From JBELMB01 sp042088665 (GTDB taxonomy: Bacteria; Pseudomonadota; Alphaproteobacteria; Rhodobacterales; Rhodobacteraceae): 41,313 nt of DNA. Positions 25,086-33,287 of this stretch are shown here, one piece after another. The notes beneath the pieces were generated by a model. The model worked only from the letters and a program-made list of their open reading frames with translations, made no database searches and had not been told where the DNA came from. Both the position numbers and the translations under genes were made by a program. Where the stretch lies: assembly GCA_042088665.1 (NCBI GenBank), contig JBELMB010000030.1, positions 1 through 41,313 on the forward strand, read 5' to 3'. Each line of letters begins with the position of its first letter. Within the stretch, counting starts at the first letter, position 1.

Positions 25086-26681
25086 ATGAAGACGCAACAG
25101 GCCGAAGTTGTCATCACCGGTGCAGGTCCCGTGGGGCTGCTGCTGGCCATCCTTCTGGGCAAGGCTGGCAAGCAGGTTGTGGTCGTCGAGAAATGGCCAG
25201 AGATCTACGACCGCCCGCGCGCCGTCACCATGGACCACGAAGTCGCCCGGATCCTCGCCTCGCTGGGCATCGACTGCGACAGCGACCCCGATTTCGAGAA
25301 CCACAAAGAACTGTACTACTGGAAGAACGCCGACCTCGAGAACTTGCAGATCGTCGACTGGAAGAGCCTCGCGCCTTCGGGCTGGCACGTCACCTACTGG
25401 TTCAACCAGCCCGCGCTTGAGGCCCGTCTGCAGGCCATGGCCCGGCAGATCGACAGCGTCACCCTGCTGCGCGGCTGGACCGCGACGGGGATGACGCAGG
25501 ACGCCTCTGGCGTGACGCTGCAGATCACCGAGACCGAGATGGCGCCGGACGCTGGTTCACAAGAACAACAAGAGACAGGCCCCGAGACCCGCGTGGTGCG
25601 CGCAGGTTTTCTGGTGGGGGCCGACGGCGCCAACAGCTTTGTGCGTGAGAGCCTCGGGATTGACCGGGTCGACAAGGGCTATTTCTTTGACTGGCTGATC
25701 CTCGACATGATCCCGGAGCCGGGCTTCACCTGCACGCCTGCGCAATGGCAACTTTGCGATCCGCGCCGCCCCACGACCATTGTGCCGGGCGGTCCCGGTC
25801 GCCGCCGGTGGGAGTTCATGGTCCTGCCCGATGAGGATCCCAAAAGCTTTGCCGCACCGGAAAACGCATGGCGGCTGCTGGAACCCTGGGGGCTGACACC
25901 GGAAAACGCGACGCTGGAGCGCAGCGCGGTCTACCGGTTTCAGGCCAGCTGGGCCGAGCGCTGGGTCTCGGATCGTTGCATGATCGCGGGCGATGCGGCA
26001 CATCTGATGCCGCCCTTCGCCGGTGAGGGCATGTGCGCGGGGCTGCGCGACGCCACCGCCTTGGCATGGCGCCTGCGGGGCATCCTCGATGGCGTCTTGC
26101 CGCAGGACGTGCTGCACAGTTACGAAAGCGAGCGCATGGCCCACGCCCGGCACTACATCCAGTTCAGTCAGGATCTGGGCGAAATCATCTGCGTCTCAGA
26201 CCCCGGCAAGGCCGCGGAACGGGACCGCAAGATGATGGCAGACCTCGCCGCCCGCGACCACGCCCCCATCACCGGCGATCTGGTCAAGCTTGGCCCGGGC
26301 GCATGGTGCGAAGAGACCCCCGGCGCAGGAGAGTTGTGCCCGCAGGGTGTTGTCGCTTTTGACGGGCACGAGGACCGTTTTGACCAGGCGGTGGGGCTGG
26401 GCTGGTTCGTCGTCGCGGTTGATCGCGGGACAGAGGCTCTGCTGAGCCCTGCGCAACTGGCACTGCTGGAGCGGCTTGGCGGGCGGTTGGTGTCCATTGG
26501 ACCGGCGGGCGCGGGGCATGCGATCAGCGCCCGGGACAGCGCCTATGCCGACTGGATGGCCGAGATCGGACAGGGCTACTTTATCCTGCGCCCGGATTTC
26601 TACGTGGCCGCCACGGCGTCGACCGCGCAAGACCTCTCTGCCCGGTTCGATGAAGTCATGGACAAGCTGGGGCTGACCTAG
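25086..26681 (+). CDS. FAD-dependent aromatic hydroxylase, MhpA-like
   Basis: 531 residues. N-terminal FAD-binding G-A-G-P-V-G (12-17) with V-V-V-E-K at the end of the second strand; G-A-D-G-A-N-S-F-V-R in the middle; and the A-G-D-A-A-H-L-M-P-P-F motif (near 301) with G-E-G-M-C-A-G-L-R-D that closes the flavin site. A C-terminal thioredoxin-like part follows, as in 3-(3-hydroxyphenyl)propionate hydroxylase and phenol/resorcinol hydroxylases. It should use NAD(P)H and oxygen to hydroxylate a phenolic ring, making the substrate for the intradiol dioxygenase. I chose the ATG at 25086 because AGGAGA (25072-25077) is eight bases upstream; the frame is open a little further. It is transcribed alone from the promoter that carries operator copy 2. 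Confidence 0.9.
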   Translation: MKTQQAEVVITGAGPVGLLLAILLGKAGKQVVVVEKWPEIYDRPRAVTMDHEVARILASLGIDCDSDPDFENHKELYYWKNADLENLQIVDWKSLAPSGWHVTYWFNQPALEARLQAMARQIDSVTLLRGWTATGMTQDASGVTLQITETEMAPDAGSQEQQETGPETRVVRAGFLVGADGANSFVRESLGIDRVDKGYFFDWLILDMIPEPGFTCTPAQWQLCDPRRPTTIVPGGPGRRRWEFMVLPDEDPKSFAAPENAWRLLEPWGLTPENATLERSAVYRFQASWAERWVSDRCMIAGDAAHLMPPFAGEGMCAGLRDATALAWRLRGILDGVLPQDVLHSYESERMAHARHYIQFSQDLGEIICVSDPGKAAERDRKMMADLAARDHAPITGDLVKLGPGAWCEETPGAGELCPQGVVAFDGHEDRFDQAVGLGWFVVAVDRGTEALLSPAQLALLERLGGRLVSIGPAGAGHAISARDSAYADWMAEIGQGYFILRPDFYVAATASTAQDLSARFDEVMDKLGLT

Positions 26682-27109
26682 AACGGCCCTCCCTCGCCGC
26701 GCCTGCCCAGAGTCGTGGCTCGGCAGAGACGTGGCGGGGCCAGGCTTTCATGCGCGCTGCTGGCGTTGAAGACTGTTATGCCGCGCCCCATCCGCGTGGC
26801 ATTGCGACAAGCGGCCAAAGCCCAGCAGCGACCCACACATTTGAAGTTACCTTCCGGCGGGGGCCCGCGTGTGTTGGCCTTCATCGAGAGCCCTGGTGAC
26901 AGCGTTGACCCCGAAGCTGCTGACAACTGGTCAAACGTCCGGACCTGTGCGAATTCGAACCTGCAGTGTTACCCAACACTGCAAGCGATGCACCAGAGAT
27001 GCACCGTCAACAAAGAAAAGACGCAGGTCGACATCGCCTCAACCGCCGGTCGCAAGCCGGCCCTGAGACGGCAGCGACCGGAAACGCACCGGCCCCGAAG
27101 GCAAACCCC
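26682..27109. other. Convergent intergenic region with a perfect hairpin
   Basis: About 430 bases between the hydroxylase and the convergent sulfatase gene. A perfect 9-bp stem with a 4-base loop (TGCAGTGTT at 26962-26970, AACACTGCA at 26975-26983) could act as a terminator-like structure, although no T-run follows. The open frames here show no recognisable domain. Confidence 0.5.
26962..26983. terminator. 9-bp hairpin between convergent genes
   Basis: Perfect inverted repeat with the loop ACCC (26971-26974). It lies 280 bases after the hydroxylase stop and about 130 bases after the sulfatase stop on the other strand. No poly-T follows on either strand, so function is suggested only by position and symmetry. 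Confidence 0.35.
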
Positions 27110-28720
27110 TCACTCCGCCAGATGCGGCGGCATCTTCAGCCCGTCTGTCTCCAGCTCCTCCTGATCCCAGTAGGCGATGTAGATGCCCTCCGGTTCGCGC
27201 GCATCCGTCATCTTTTCAATGATCTCCGGCGTCCGGGTGATCCGCGCGTGATGCTGCCGCGCCCAGTCGAAATGCAACGCCCGCAACCGCGCGACCTCAG
27301 CCTGATGCGCAGGATCATCGCCGAGATCGTGCAGCTCTTCGGGGTCGGTTTCGAGATCGAACAGCATGGGGCGCATCGTTTCCACATGCACGTATTTCCA
27401 ACGCCCGTCGAAGACCATCACCAGCCGCGCGTCCTCTTGCGCGACCCCCGCCGCGCGCCGGGCATCGCGGGTGGCGTAGTCGTATTCAGAGATGCAGTGA
27501 TCGCGCCAGTCGACCTGCTCCCCATGCAAGAGCGGCTGCAGGGAGCGCCCTTCGAAAACATGCGGCTTTGCCGGTCCGCCCAGCGCTTGCTGGAAGGTCG
27601 GCGCGAGGTCAATGGCTTCGACCAGGGCGTCCGTGGCGGTGCCGCGCGTGCAATCCGCCGCGTCACGCGGATCGTAGACGATCAGCGGCACCCGGGCCGA
27701 GCAATCGTAAAACAGATCCTTCTCGCCCAGCCAGTGGTCCCCCATGTTGTCCCCATGGTCAGAACAGAAGACGATCATCGTGTCCTTCATCCGACCGCTG
27801 TCCTCGAGGTAGTCGAAGAGCCGCCCGAGATTGTCGTCCAGCTCCTTGATCAGCCCCATGTAGACCGGCGCCACGAGATCGCGCACGTCGGTCCGGGCAA
27901 AACTCTTGCAGATCCGCGTGTTGGCCCATGTCTGCATCAAGGGATGTGCATGTTCACCATCGCGCCGGTTGACCGGCGGCAGATCCCGCGGGCCGTACAT
28001 GTCGTGGTAGGGCGCAGGGGCGAGGTAGGGCCAATGCGGCTTGATGTAGGACAGGTGGCACAGCCAGGGATCATCCCCCTGCTTTTCGATGAATTCGATG
28101 CCGCGGGTGGTCAGCCAGGCCGTCTCTGAATGTTCTTTGGGAACGCGGGCGGGCAGCGGCGCGCTTTCCAGCAGCCAGCCGCTTTTCTTTTGGCCATCCG
28201 CGCCAATGGCGGTGTTGGCCCATTCCTCCCAAGGGGTCGTGCCCCCCATGCCATGGGCGCGCAGATAGGCCTCGTAATCCTCCGCGTTGCGATGCGCATC
28301 CGTTGCAGCATTGGTGCCGTCATCGCGCACGAAGACATCGAACCCGCCTTCGCTGACCCGCGCGCCGATGGGGCTTTGGGGGTCGATGCCCAGCCGCGTC
28401 ATGCCTTCGACATCCGGGCGCATGTGGGTCTTACCGACCAGAGTGCTGTTCACACCGACCTCGCGCAAGTGGTCGCCCAGCGTCGGCTCCCCTACGGGCA
28501 AGGGAAAGCCATTCCACGTGGCGCCATGGCTGCGCACGTAACGCCCGGTGTAAAAGCTCATGCGGCTTGGACCGCAGATCGGCGATTGCACATAGGCCTT
28601 GTTGAACCGCACGCCCTGCGCGGCGAGGCGGTCAATGTTCGGGGTGTGGATATGCGTGGCACCGTAGCAGCTGAGATAGTCCCAGCGCAACTGGTCTGCC
28701 ATGATCCAGAGGACGTTCAT
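27110..28720 (-). CDS. Sulfatase-family hydrolase (Cys-type, C-G-P-S-R)
   Basis: 536 residues. N-terminal M-A-D-Q-L-R-W-D-Y supplies the metal-binding Asp. Cys49 in I-C-G-P-S-R-M-S-F-Y-T-G-R fits the C-x-P-S-R signature whose Cys is oxidised to formylglycine. G-K-T-H-M and F-C-S-D-H-G-D-N-M-G-D-H supply further active-site residues. Length and pattern fit alkaline-phosphatase-fold arylsulfatases and the related phosphonate monoester hydrolases. No signal peptide, so cytoplasmic. I chose the ATG at 28720, which has GAAGGA about seven bases upstream; a GTG at 28735 is possible. Likely removes sulfate from an imported ester. No formylglycine-generating enzyme gene is in the window. Confidence 0.9.
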   Translation of the reverse strand: MNVLWIMADQLRWDYLSCYGATHIHTPNIDRLAAQGVRFNKAYVQSPICGPSRMSFYTGRYVRSHGATWNGFPLPVGEPTLGDHLREVGVNSTLVGKTHMRPDVEGMTRLGIDPQSPIGARVSEGGFDVFVRDDGTNAATDAHRNAEDYEAYLRAHGMGGTTPWEEWANTAIGADGQKKSGWLLESAPLPARVPKEHSETAWLTTRGIEFIEKQGDDPWLCHLSYIKPHWPYLAPAPYHDMYGPRDLPPVNRRDGEHAHPLMQTWANTRICKSFARTDVRDLVAPVYMGLIKELDDNLGRLFDYLEDSGRMKDTMIVFCSDHGDNMGDHWLGEKDLFYDCSARVPLIVYDPRDAADCTRGTATDALVEAIDLAPTFQQALGGPAKPHVFEGRSLQPLLHGEQVDWRDHCISEYDYATRDARRAAGVAQEDARLVMVFDGRWKYVHVETMRPMLFDLETDPEELHDLGDDPAHQAEVARLRALHFDWARQHHARITRTPEIIEKMTDAREPEGIYIAYWDQEELETDGLKMPPHLAE

Positions 28721-28834
28721 TGCTGCTTCCTTCACCTGCTGCGTGATTGCTTGGACCGGGTCGGCGCCGCATGTCCTGCGTCAGGGGTATGTGCGTCCCG
28801 AAGGATCCGAAACGCGCCAGATCTACTCTCAGAA

Positions 28835-28886
28835 CAGACCTTCTTGCAGACCCGACCTTCTTTCAGACCAGACCTCAATTCAGACC
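28835..28886. repeat. Short repeated CAGACC units between sulfatase and GST genes
   Basis: CAGACC recurs at 28835, 28847, 28864 and 28881 (spacing 12, 17, 17) in a TTC-rich context within the 266-base gap between the two minus-strand genes. It may be simple low-complexity DNA or a direct-repeat binding region; there is no further evidence. Confidence 0.4.
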
Positions 28887-28986
28887 GGGGCCCGGGCCAA
28901 CACCCGGGTCGATATCCGGCGCCTGTTTCGCGACCATGTGCCCTGTGCCTGTGCTCCCGTGACTGTGCCCCTCCCGTGCCTGCGCA

Positions 28987-29682
28987 TCACCGTGGCGGGA
29001 TGAACAGGCCTTCGGCCTTGAGGGTTTCGATGTTCACGGCCTCGCGCGCCATCGCCCGCTGCACGGCGGGGCGCTCGTTGCACAATTCGTGGTGCCGGAG
29101 GATGTTGGGATAGGCCGAGCCATCGTAGCCCACGCCGGTGATCCTGCTCCAGACCCAGTAGAGGTAGCCGTCGATCACCGACCATGTGTCGCCGTACCAC
29201 CATGGCCCGTTGTCCAGCCGCGCGTTGATCTTCTTCATCACCGCGTTCATCCCTTCGATCGCCACCGGACGCACGATCTCGAACGACAGATCCTTGTCGG
29301 CGATGAATTTCACCGGCATGGCGATACGTGTCACCAAAGGGTGCACAGTCGCCGAAAAGAACGAGATATCAGCCGTTTGCAACAAGGTCTCATAGGTCCC
29401 GAGAGACTCGTATTTTCCCGCGACCTTCGGCAGGAGACCGGCCTCCGGGTATTGGGTGTTGAGCCAGCTCAGGATCGCGACGTTCTCCGTCAGCGGCACG
29501 TCATCGATCAGAAGGGCCGGCACCTTGCCCTTCGGGTTCACCTTGAGATACTCAGGGGAGTTCTGCTGGTTGGCAGCGGTGCGCACCAGTTCCGTCTCGA
29601 ACGGTACGCCGATCTCCTCCAACGCGATGGTCGGGACACGGGCGCATGTGTTGGGCGCAACAAAAAGCTTCAGGTCGGGCAT
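28987..29682 (-). CDS. Glutathione S-transferase family protein
   Basis: 231 residues. The N-terminal thioredoxin-like domain starts L-K-L-F-V-A-P-N-T-C-A-R-V-P and includes the G-K-V-P-A-L-L cis-proline loop and the E-N-V-A-I-L glutathione-binding turn (about 62-67). The all-helical C-terminal domain follows, with P-W-W-Y-G-D-T-W-S-V-I-D. The ATG at 29682 starts the domain; the frame is open upstream but has no homology-like sequence. GST relatives act in aromatic catabolism as reductive dehalogenases, isomerases or glutathionyl-quinone reductases (TftF is one in the 2,4,5-T pathway). Divergent from the TAXI transporter and sharing operator copy 3. Confidence 0.9.
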   Translation of the reverse strand: MPDLKLFVAPNTCARVPTIALEEIGVPFETELVRTAANQQNSPEYLKVNPKGKVPALLIDDVPLTENVAILSWLNTQYPEAGLLPKVAGKYESLGTYETLLQTADISFFSATVHPLVTRIAMPVKFIADKDLSFEIVRPVAIEGMNAVMKKINARLDNGPWWYGDTWSVIDGYLYWVWSRITGVGYDGSAYPNILRHHELCNERPAVQRAMAREAVNIETLKAEGLFIPPR

Positions 29683-29723
29683 TGATTGAAGTCCTATTCT
29701 AGCCAATACTTCGGACACAAGAA

Positions 29724-29735
29724 AAAATCGATATT
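29724..29735. promoter_or_regulatory. Putative GntR operator, copy 3 (AAAATCGATATT)
   Basis: Third identical copy, 41 bases from the GST start and 88 bases from the TAXI protein start. The flanking bases extend the A/T arms (GAAAAAATCGATATTTTG), making this the most symmetric copy. TTGACC (29736-29741) directly follows and could be a -35 box for the rightward operon, but no good -10 was found. Confidence 0.65.
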
Positions 29736-29823
29736 TTGACCCTACCGTGAAACACCAGGCCGAACACCGCGTCCCGGCGTCACATGGAAGGGTCACTTGC
29801 AACGACACCTTGGGAGGAACTCA

Positions 29824-30879
29824 ATGTCAAACCTGATGTCAAGAAAGACCATCGCAGGCGTCGCAGCGGCGCTGTGCCTTGCAGCCAGCGCGCAGGCGCA
29901 GACGCTGCTGACGGCTGAGACGGCGGCGCCGAACACAACGCCCGGCATTTCGATCATCTCGCTGTCCGAAGCGGCGGCCAAGGCCGGTATCGCGGACATT
30001 CAGGTCACCGCGGGCCAGACCCTGACCAACTCCGTGCAGAACGTGGCCGAGGGCAAGACCGACATCGCGGCGGCTCCCTTTATCCTGCCGTTCCTGCTGT
30101 CGCGCGGCGTGGGGCCCTATGCAGGCCTCGGCGCGGAAAAGGGCGCGGACCTGGCCGGCAATCTTGCGGCGCTCTACACCTACCGTGTGTCCGTGCAGGG
30201 GCTGTTCGCGTATGACAGCGCCAATATCTCGGGCTGGGACGCGGTCGAGGGCAAGACCATCTACAACGGTCCACCCCGCGGCGCGGCGCTGACCAATGCC
30301 CGCCTGTTGATCAAATCCAACACCGGCCTCGAAGAAGGCGCGGGCTACACCGGTGTGCAGGTGAACTGGGGTCAGGCGGTCAAGACAATGCAGGACGGCT
30401 CTGCCGATGCATTTGTGCTGCCCATGTCCTTTCCTGATCCGCGGATCTCCGCGGCGCTGGCCTCGGGCAACATGACGATCTTTTCGATCTCCAACGAGGT
30501 CTACGAAAGCGATGCATTCAAGAACGTGGCCAAGCTGCCCGGCACCGTGCGCTTTTCGATGCCCGTGTCCGAAATGGGCTATACCGAGGGCGTGACCGTG
30601 ATCTCCGAGGATGACAATTTCCGCGGTCCCGGCACCGTTGGGGCGGACATCGTCAACAAGAACATGGATTTCGACATGGCCAAGGCGCTGACCGCGGCCT
30701 TTATCGAGAACATCGAAACGATCTACCACGCCAAGGCGCCCTTCATGTCGGTGACATGGCATGGCGAGACCGATGTCGCCCTGACCGACATGTGCGGCCC
30801 CAACCCGATCAAGTACCACCCCGGCGCCGTCGCCGCGTGGGAAGAGGCCGGTTACACGCTTCCGGACTGCGCAAAGTAA
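29824..30879 (+). CDS. TAXI-type TRAP transporter substrate-binding protein
   Basis: 351 residues. The signal peptide (M-S-N-L-M-S-R-K-T-I then a hydrophobic run) ends at about A-S-A-Q-A (residue 25). The mature part has the TAXI pattern, including an early T-A-G-Q-T-L-T-N-S-V, W-D-A-V-E-G-K-T-I-Y and a D-A-F-V-L-P middle. The ATG at 29824 follows GGAGGA (29813-29818). It is paired with a fused DctQM permease, the standard partner of TAXI proteins. Ligands of TAXI systems are mostly small carboxylates. Two sulfatases flank it, so a sulfated or aromatic anion is a reasonable guess. Confidence 0.9.
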   Translation: MSNLMSRKTIAGVAAALCLAASAQAQTLLTAETAAPNTTPGISIISLSEAAAKAGIADIQVTAGQTLTNSVQNVAEGKTDIAAAPFILPFLLSRGVGPYAGLGAEKGADLAGNLAALYTYRVSVQGLFAYDSANISGWDAVEGKTIYNGPPRGAALTNARLLIKSNTGLEEGAGYTGVQVNWGQAVKTMQDGSADAFVLPMSFPDPRISAALASGNMTIFSISNEVYESDAFKNVAKLPGTVRFSMPVSEMGYTEGVTVISEDDNFRGPGTVGADIVNKNMDFDMAKALTAAFIENIETIYHAKAPFMSVTWHGETDVALTDMCGPNPIKYHPGAVAAWEEAGYTLPDCAK

Positions 30880-30900
30880 TCGCCGCACACAACGACCAGA

Positions 30901-30929
30901 CCGCCGGGCGCCTCACCCGCGCCCGGCGG
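30901..30929 (+). terminator. Stable 11-bp stem-loop between binding protein and permease genes
   Basis: CCGCCGGGCGC (30901-30911) pairs perfectly with GCGCCCGGCGG (30919-30929) around a 7-base loop. It lies in the 71 bases between the TAXI gene and the permease. Such hairpins usually give partial termination or 3'-end protection, so that the binding protein is made in excess of the permease. No long T-run follows, so the second role is more likely. Confidence 0.7.
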
Positions 30930-30950
30930 CTTCGCTATTGAGGGATCAGT

Positions 30951-33287
30951 ATGTCTGACGCATCACCCGAAGCCACCGCACAGCGCAGCCTGTCGATACG
31001 GCTGCTCTACGTGCTTTCCGTGGCCATGGTGCTGATCGGGCTGGTCAATTCCACACCGGGGATCCCCGGTTACGACGCCTTTGCGGCGACGATACTGGGG
31101 CAGGACGGCGCCAAGCTGCGCAAGTTCCCGTTCGAATGGTTCTACCCCTGTTTCTTTGCGCTGATGATGGTCATCGTGGTGCTCAAGCATTCCATGTGGC
31201 GCGACTGGCGTGACCGGTCGCCGCTGCGTCGCAAGCTGGGTCTTTGCCTCGATGTCGCGATGGTGCTCATGGCCTTCACCATCTCGCTCACCTATCTGGT
31301 TGAAATCGAATCCGTCTGTCTCGTCGACCGCCTGAACGGCGACCGGGCGCGCCTGATCGAGGAAAGCCTCGCCGCCGCCGCCGCCTTCAACGAAAGCTTT
31401 GGGCTGTCCGCCCCGACCACCGTCGAAGATCCGCAATGCGTGAACACCACCGGCGGCTGGCTGGTGCTGATCGTCGGTCTCGCGATTGCGGTGTTCCTGT
31501 CCTACAACGTCAAGGTCTGGGGATTGCCGCTGGTGATCGTGGCGATCCTGATCTCGGCCTATACCCTGCTGACCGTGCTGGTCTGGTACTTCTACGGCCC
31601 CGATGATGTGAACAAATACCTTGTGACCAAGCTCGCCGGGGAGCCGCGCATGCTGGCCGATGGACGGCCAAGGGTGCACGACGTGCTGGTCAACAACTCC
31701 TCCGGCCTGCTGGGCCGCTTCATGGACATCGTTCTGAACACGATCTTCCCATACCTCGTGCTGGGCTCGCTCTTTGGCAGTTCGGCTGGCGGGCGGTCGC
31801 TGATCAAGCTGGCGTTCCGCTGGACGCGACACCTGCGTGGCGGACCTGCACATGCGGCAATCGTGTCTTCGGCGATGTTCGGCACCATCTCGGGCGGGCC
31901 GATCGTGAACGTGCTGTCGACCGGCGTGCTGACCATCCCGATGATGCTCAAACGCGGGTTCTCAAAGGTGTTTGCCGGCGGGGTCGAGGCCGCGGCCTCG
32001 TCTGGTGGGTCGATCATGCCGCCGGTCATGGGGGTGGCGGCCTTTGTCCTCGCCTCGCTGACGGCGATCCCCTACTCATCGGTGATCATCGCGGCGGTGA
32101 TCCCCGCGGCGGCCTATTTCTTTTGCCTGTTCCTCTCGGCGGTGTTCCAGTCGCGCAAGCAGAACATCACCGCGATTGGCGAAATCACCGACGACATGAT
32201 CCTCGAACGGCAGGATTTCCTGAACCTCGCGATGATCTTTGGCCCGATCCTGACGATCCTCGCGCTGTTGCTGACCCCGAAAGACGCGGTGGGCTGTGGC
32301 CTGCTGGGCGGCGTGCTGGGCGCGGAACGTGTGTTCAGCGACACCGGCTGCCAGGTGCAAAGCCTCAGCTGGGTGCAAATGGCCATCCAGAACGCCGCAG
32401 GCGCGGCCGGGGCGGCGGGCTGGTGGGCGGTGCTTTTGCTGCTCGCGCTGCTCTTTCTCGACCCCGAGGTGCGCGCCCGCCCGAAAAAGATCGTCGATGC
32501 GCTGTCGGGGGCCGGGGTGCTGATTTCCACGCTCTACCTGATGTTCCTCGCGGTCTCGATCATCGATTTTTGCCTGTCTTTCACCGGTCTGCCGATTTTT
32601 CTGTCGCTGGATGTGCTGGCATGGCTGAACGGGCTGAACCTTGGTGGCAGTGGCTCGCAACTGTTCCAGTTCATGGCATTGTTGCTGACCATGTTCCTTG
32701 CGGTGTTGCTGGGCATGGGGATGCCCGCCGTGCCCGCCTATATCAACGCGGCCCTTCTGATGGGGCCGGTTCTGGCGGGCCTCGGGCTGTCGCTGTTCAC
32801 CGCCCATATGTTCATCTTCTACTTTGCGGTGGCCAGCGCAATCACCCCGCCGGTGGCGCTTGCGGCCTTTGCCGCGGCGACGATCACAAAGGCCGAACCG
32901 ATGGCCACGGCGGCCTCTGCCGTGAAATCGGGGATCGTGATGTTCGTGGTGCCCTTTGTCTTTGCCTTCCACCCGGAGCTCTTGCTGATCACCGAGGCGG
33001 TGCTTGACCCTTCGGGTGGCGGGTTCCTGCAAGGCTATGACGGGGAGCTTCATCTCGGGGCCCTCGTGCTGTTGCTGGCGCGCTTCATGCTGGCGCTGTA
33101 TCTCTTGTCTTCGGCCCTGGCAGGGTTTGACCGGCGCGCCCTGCCCGCTTGGGAAATCGTCCTGCGCCTCGCGCTGTCCGCGCTTTTGATGATGAAGCCC
33201 GAAACCGTCTGGATCGCGGCCACCGCGGCCTCTGGACTTGTCCTTTTCCTGCACAACAGACCCGGTCCAGATGCCAAAACAACCTGA
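30951..33287 (+). CDS. TRAP transporter fused permease (DctQ-DctM), TAXI-associated
   Basis: 778 residues, far longer than DctM alone. The first ~250 residues hold several membrane helices corresponding to a DctQ-like small subunit. The rest carries the DctM-like core: M-F-G-T-I-S-G-G-P-I-V-N-V (about 305-317), A-S-S-G-G-S-I-M-P-P-V-M-G and, later, G-M-G-M-P-A-V-P-A-Y. The C-terminal helices end at about residue 770. This fusion is typical of TAXI-TRAP systems. The following sulfatase gene starts 17 bases before this stop in another frame, so they form one operon. Confidence 0.92.
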   Translation: MSDASPEATAQRSLSIRLLYVLSVAMVLIGLVNSTPGIPGYDAFAATILGQDGAKLRKFPFEWFYPCFFALMMVIVVLKHSMWRDWRDRSPLRRKLGLCLDVAMVLMAFTISLTYLVEIESVCLVDRLNGDRARLIEESLAAAAAFNESFGLSAPTTVEDPQCVNTTGGWLVLIVGLAIAVFLSYNVKVWGLPLVIVAILISAYTLLTVLVWYFYGPDDVNKYLVTKLAGEPRMLADGRPRVHDVLVNNSSGLLGRFMDIVLNTIFPYLVLGSLFGSSAGGRSLIKLAFRWTRHLRGGPAHAAIVSSAMFGTISGGPIVNVLSTGVLTIPMMLKRGFSKVFAGGVEAAASSGGSIMPPVMGVAAFVLASLTAIPYSSVIIAAVIPAAAYFFCLFLSAVFQSRKQNITAIGEITDDMILERQDFLNLAMIFGPILTILALLLTPKDAVGCGLLGGVLGAERVFSDTGCQVQSLSWVQMAIQNAAGAAGAAGWWAVLLLLALLFLDPEVRARPKKIVDALSGAGVLISTLYLMFLAVSIIDFCLSFTGLPIFLSLDVLAWLNGLNLGGSGSQLFQFMALLLTMFLAVLLGMGMPAVPAYINAALLMGPVLAGLGLSLFTAHMFIFYFAVASAITPPVALAAFAAATITKAEPMATAASAVKSGIVMFVVPFVFAFHPELLLITEAVLDPSGGGFLQGYDGELHLGALVLLLARFMLALYLLSSALAGFDRRALPAWEIVLRLALSALLMMKPETVWIAATAASGLVLFLHNRPGPDAKTT

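Noticed and set aside
24517..25388. Open frames running through the N gap
   Set aside because: They exist only because N codons are read as open. The flanking translation is a simple repeat of the 14-bp unit.
26951..26961. GGTTCGAATTC on the minus strand looks like a tRNA T-loop
   Set aside because: The flanking bases do not form a T-stem, and no acceptor, D or anticodon arm can be folded around it.
26715..27164. 149-codon plus-strand frame between hydroxylase and sulfatase
   Set aside because: Composition is basic and low-complexity, no domain, and its end overlaps the sulfatase coding region.
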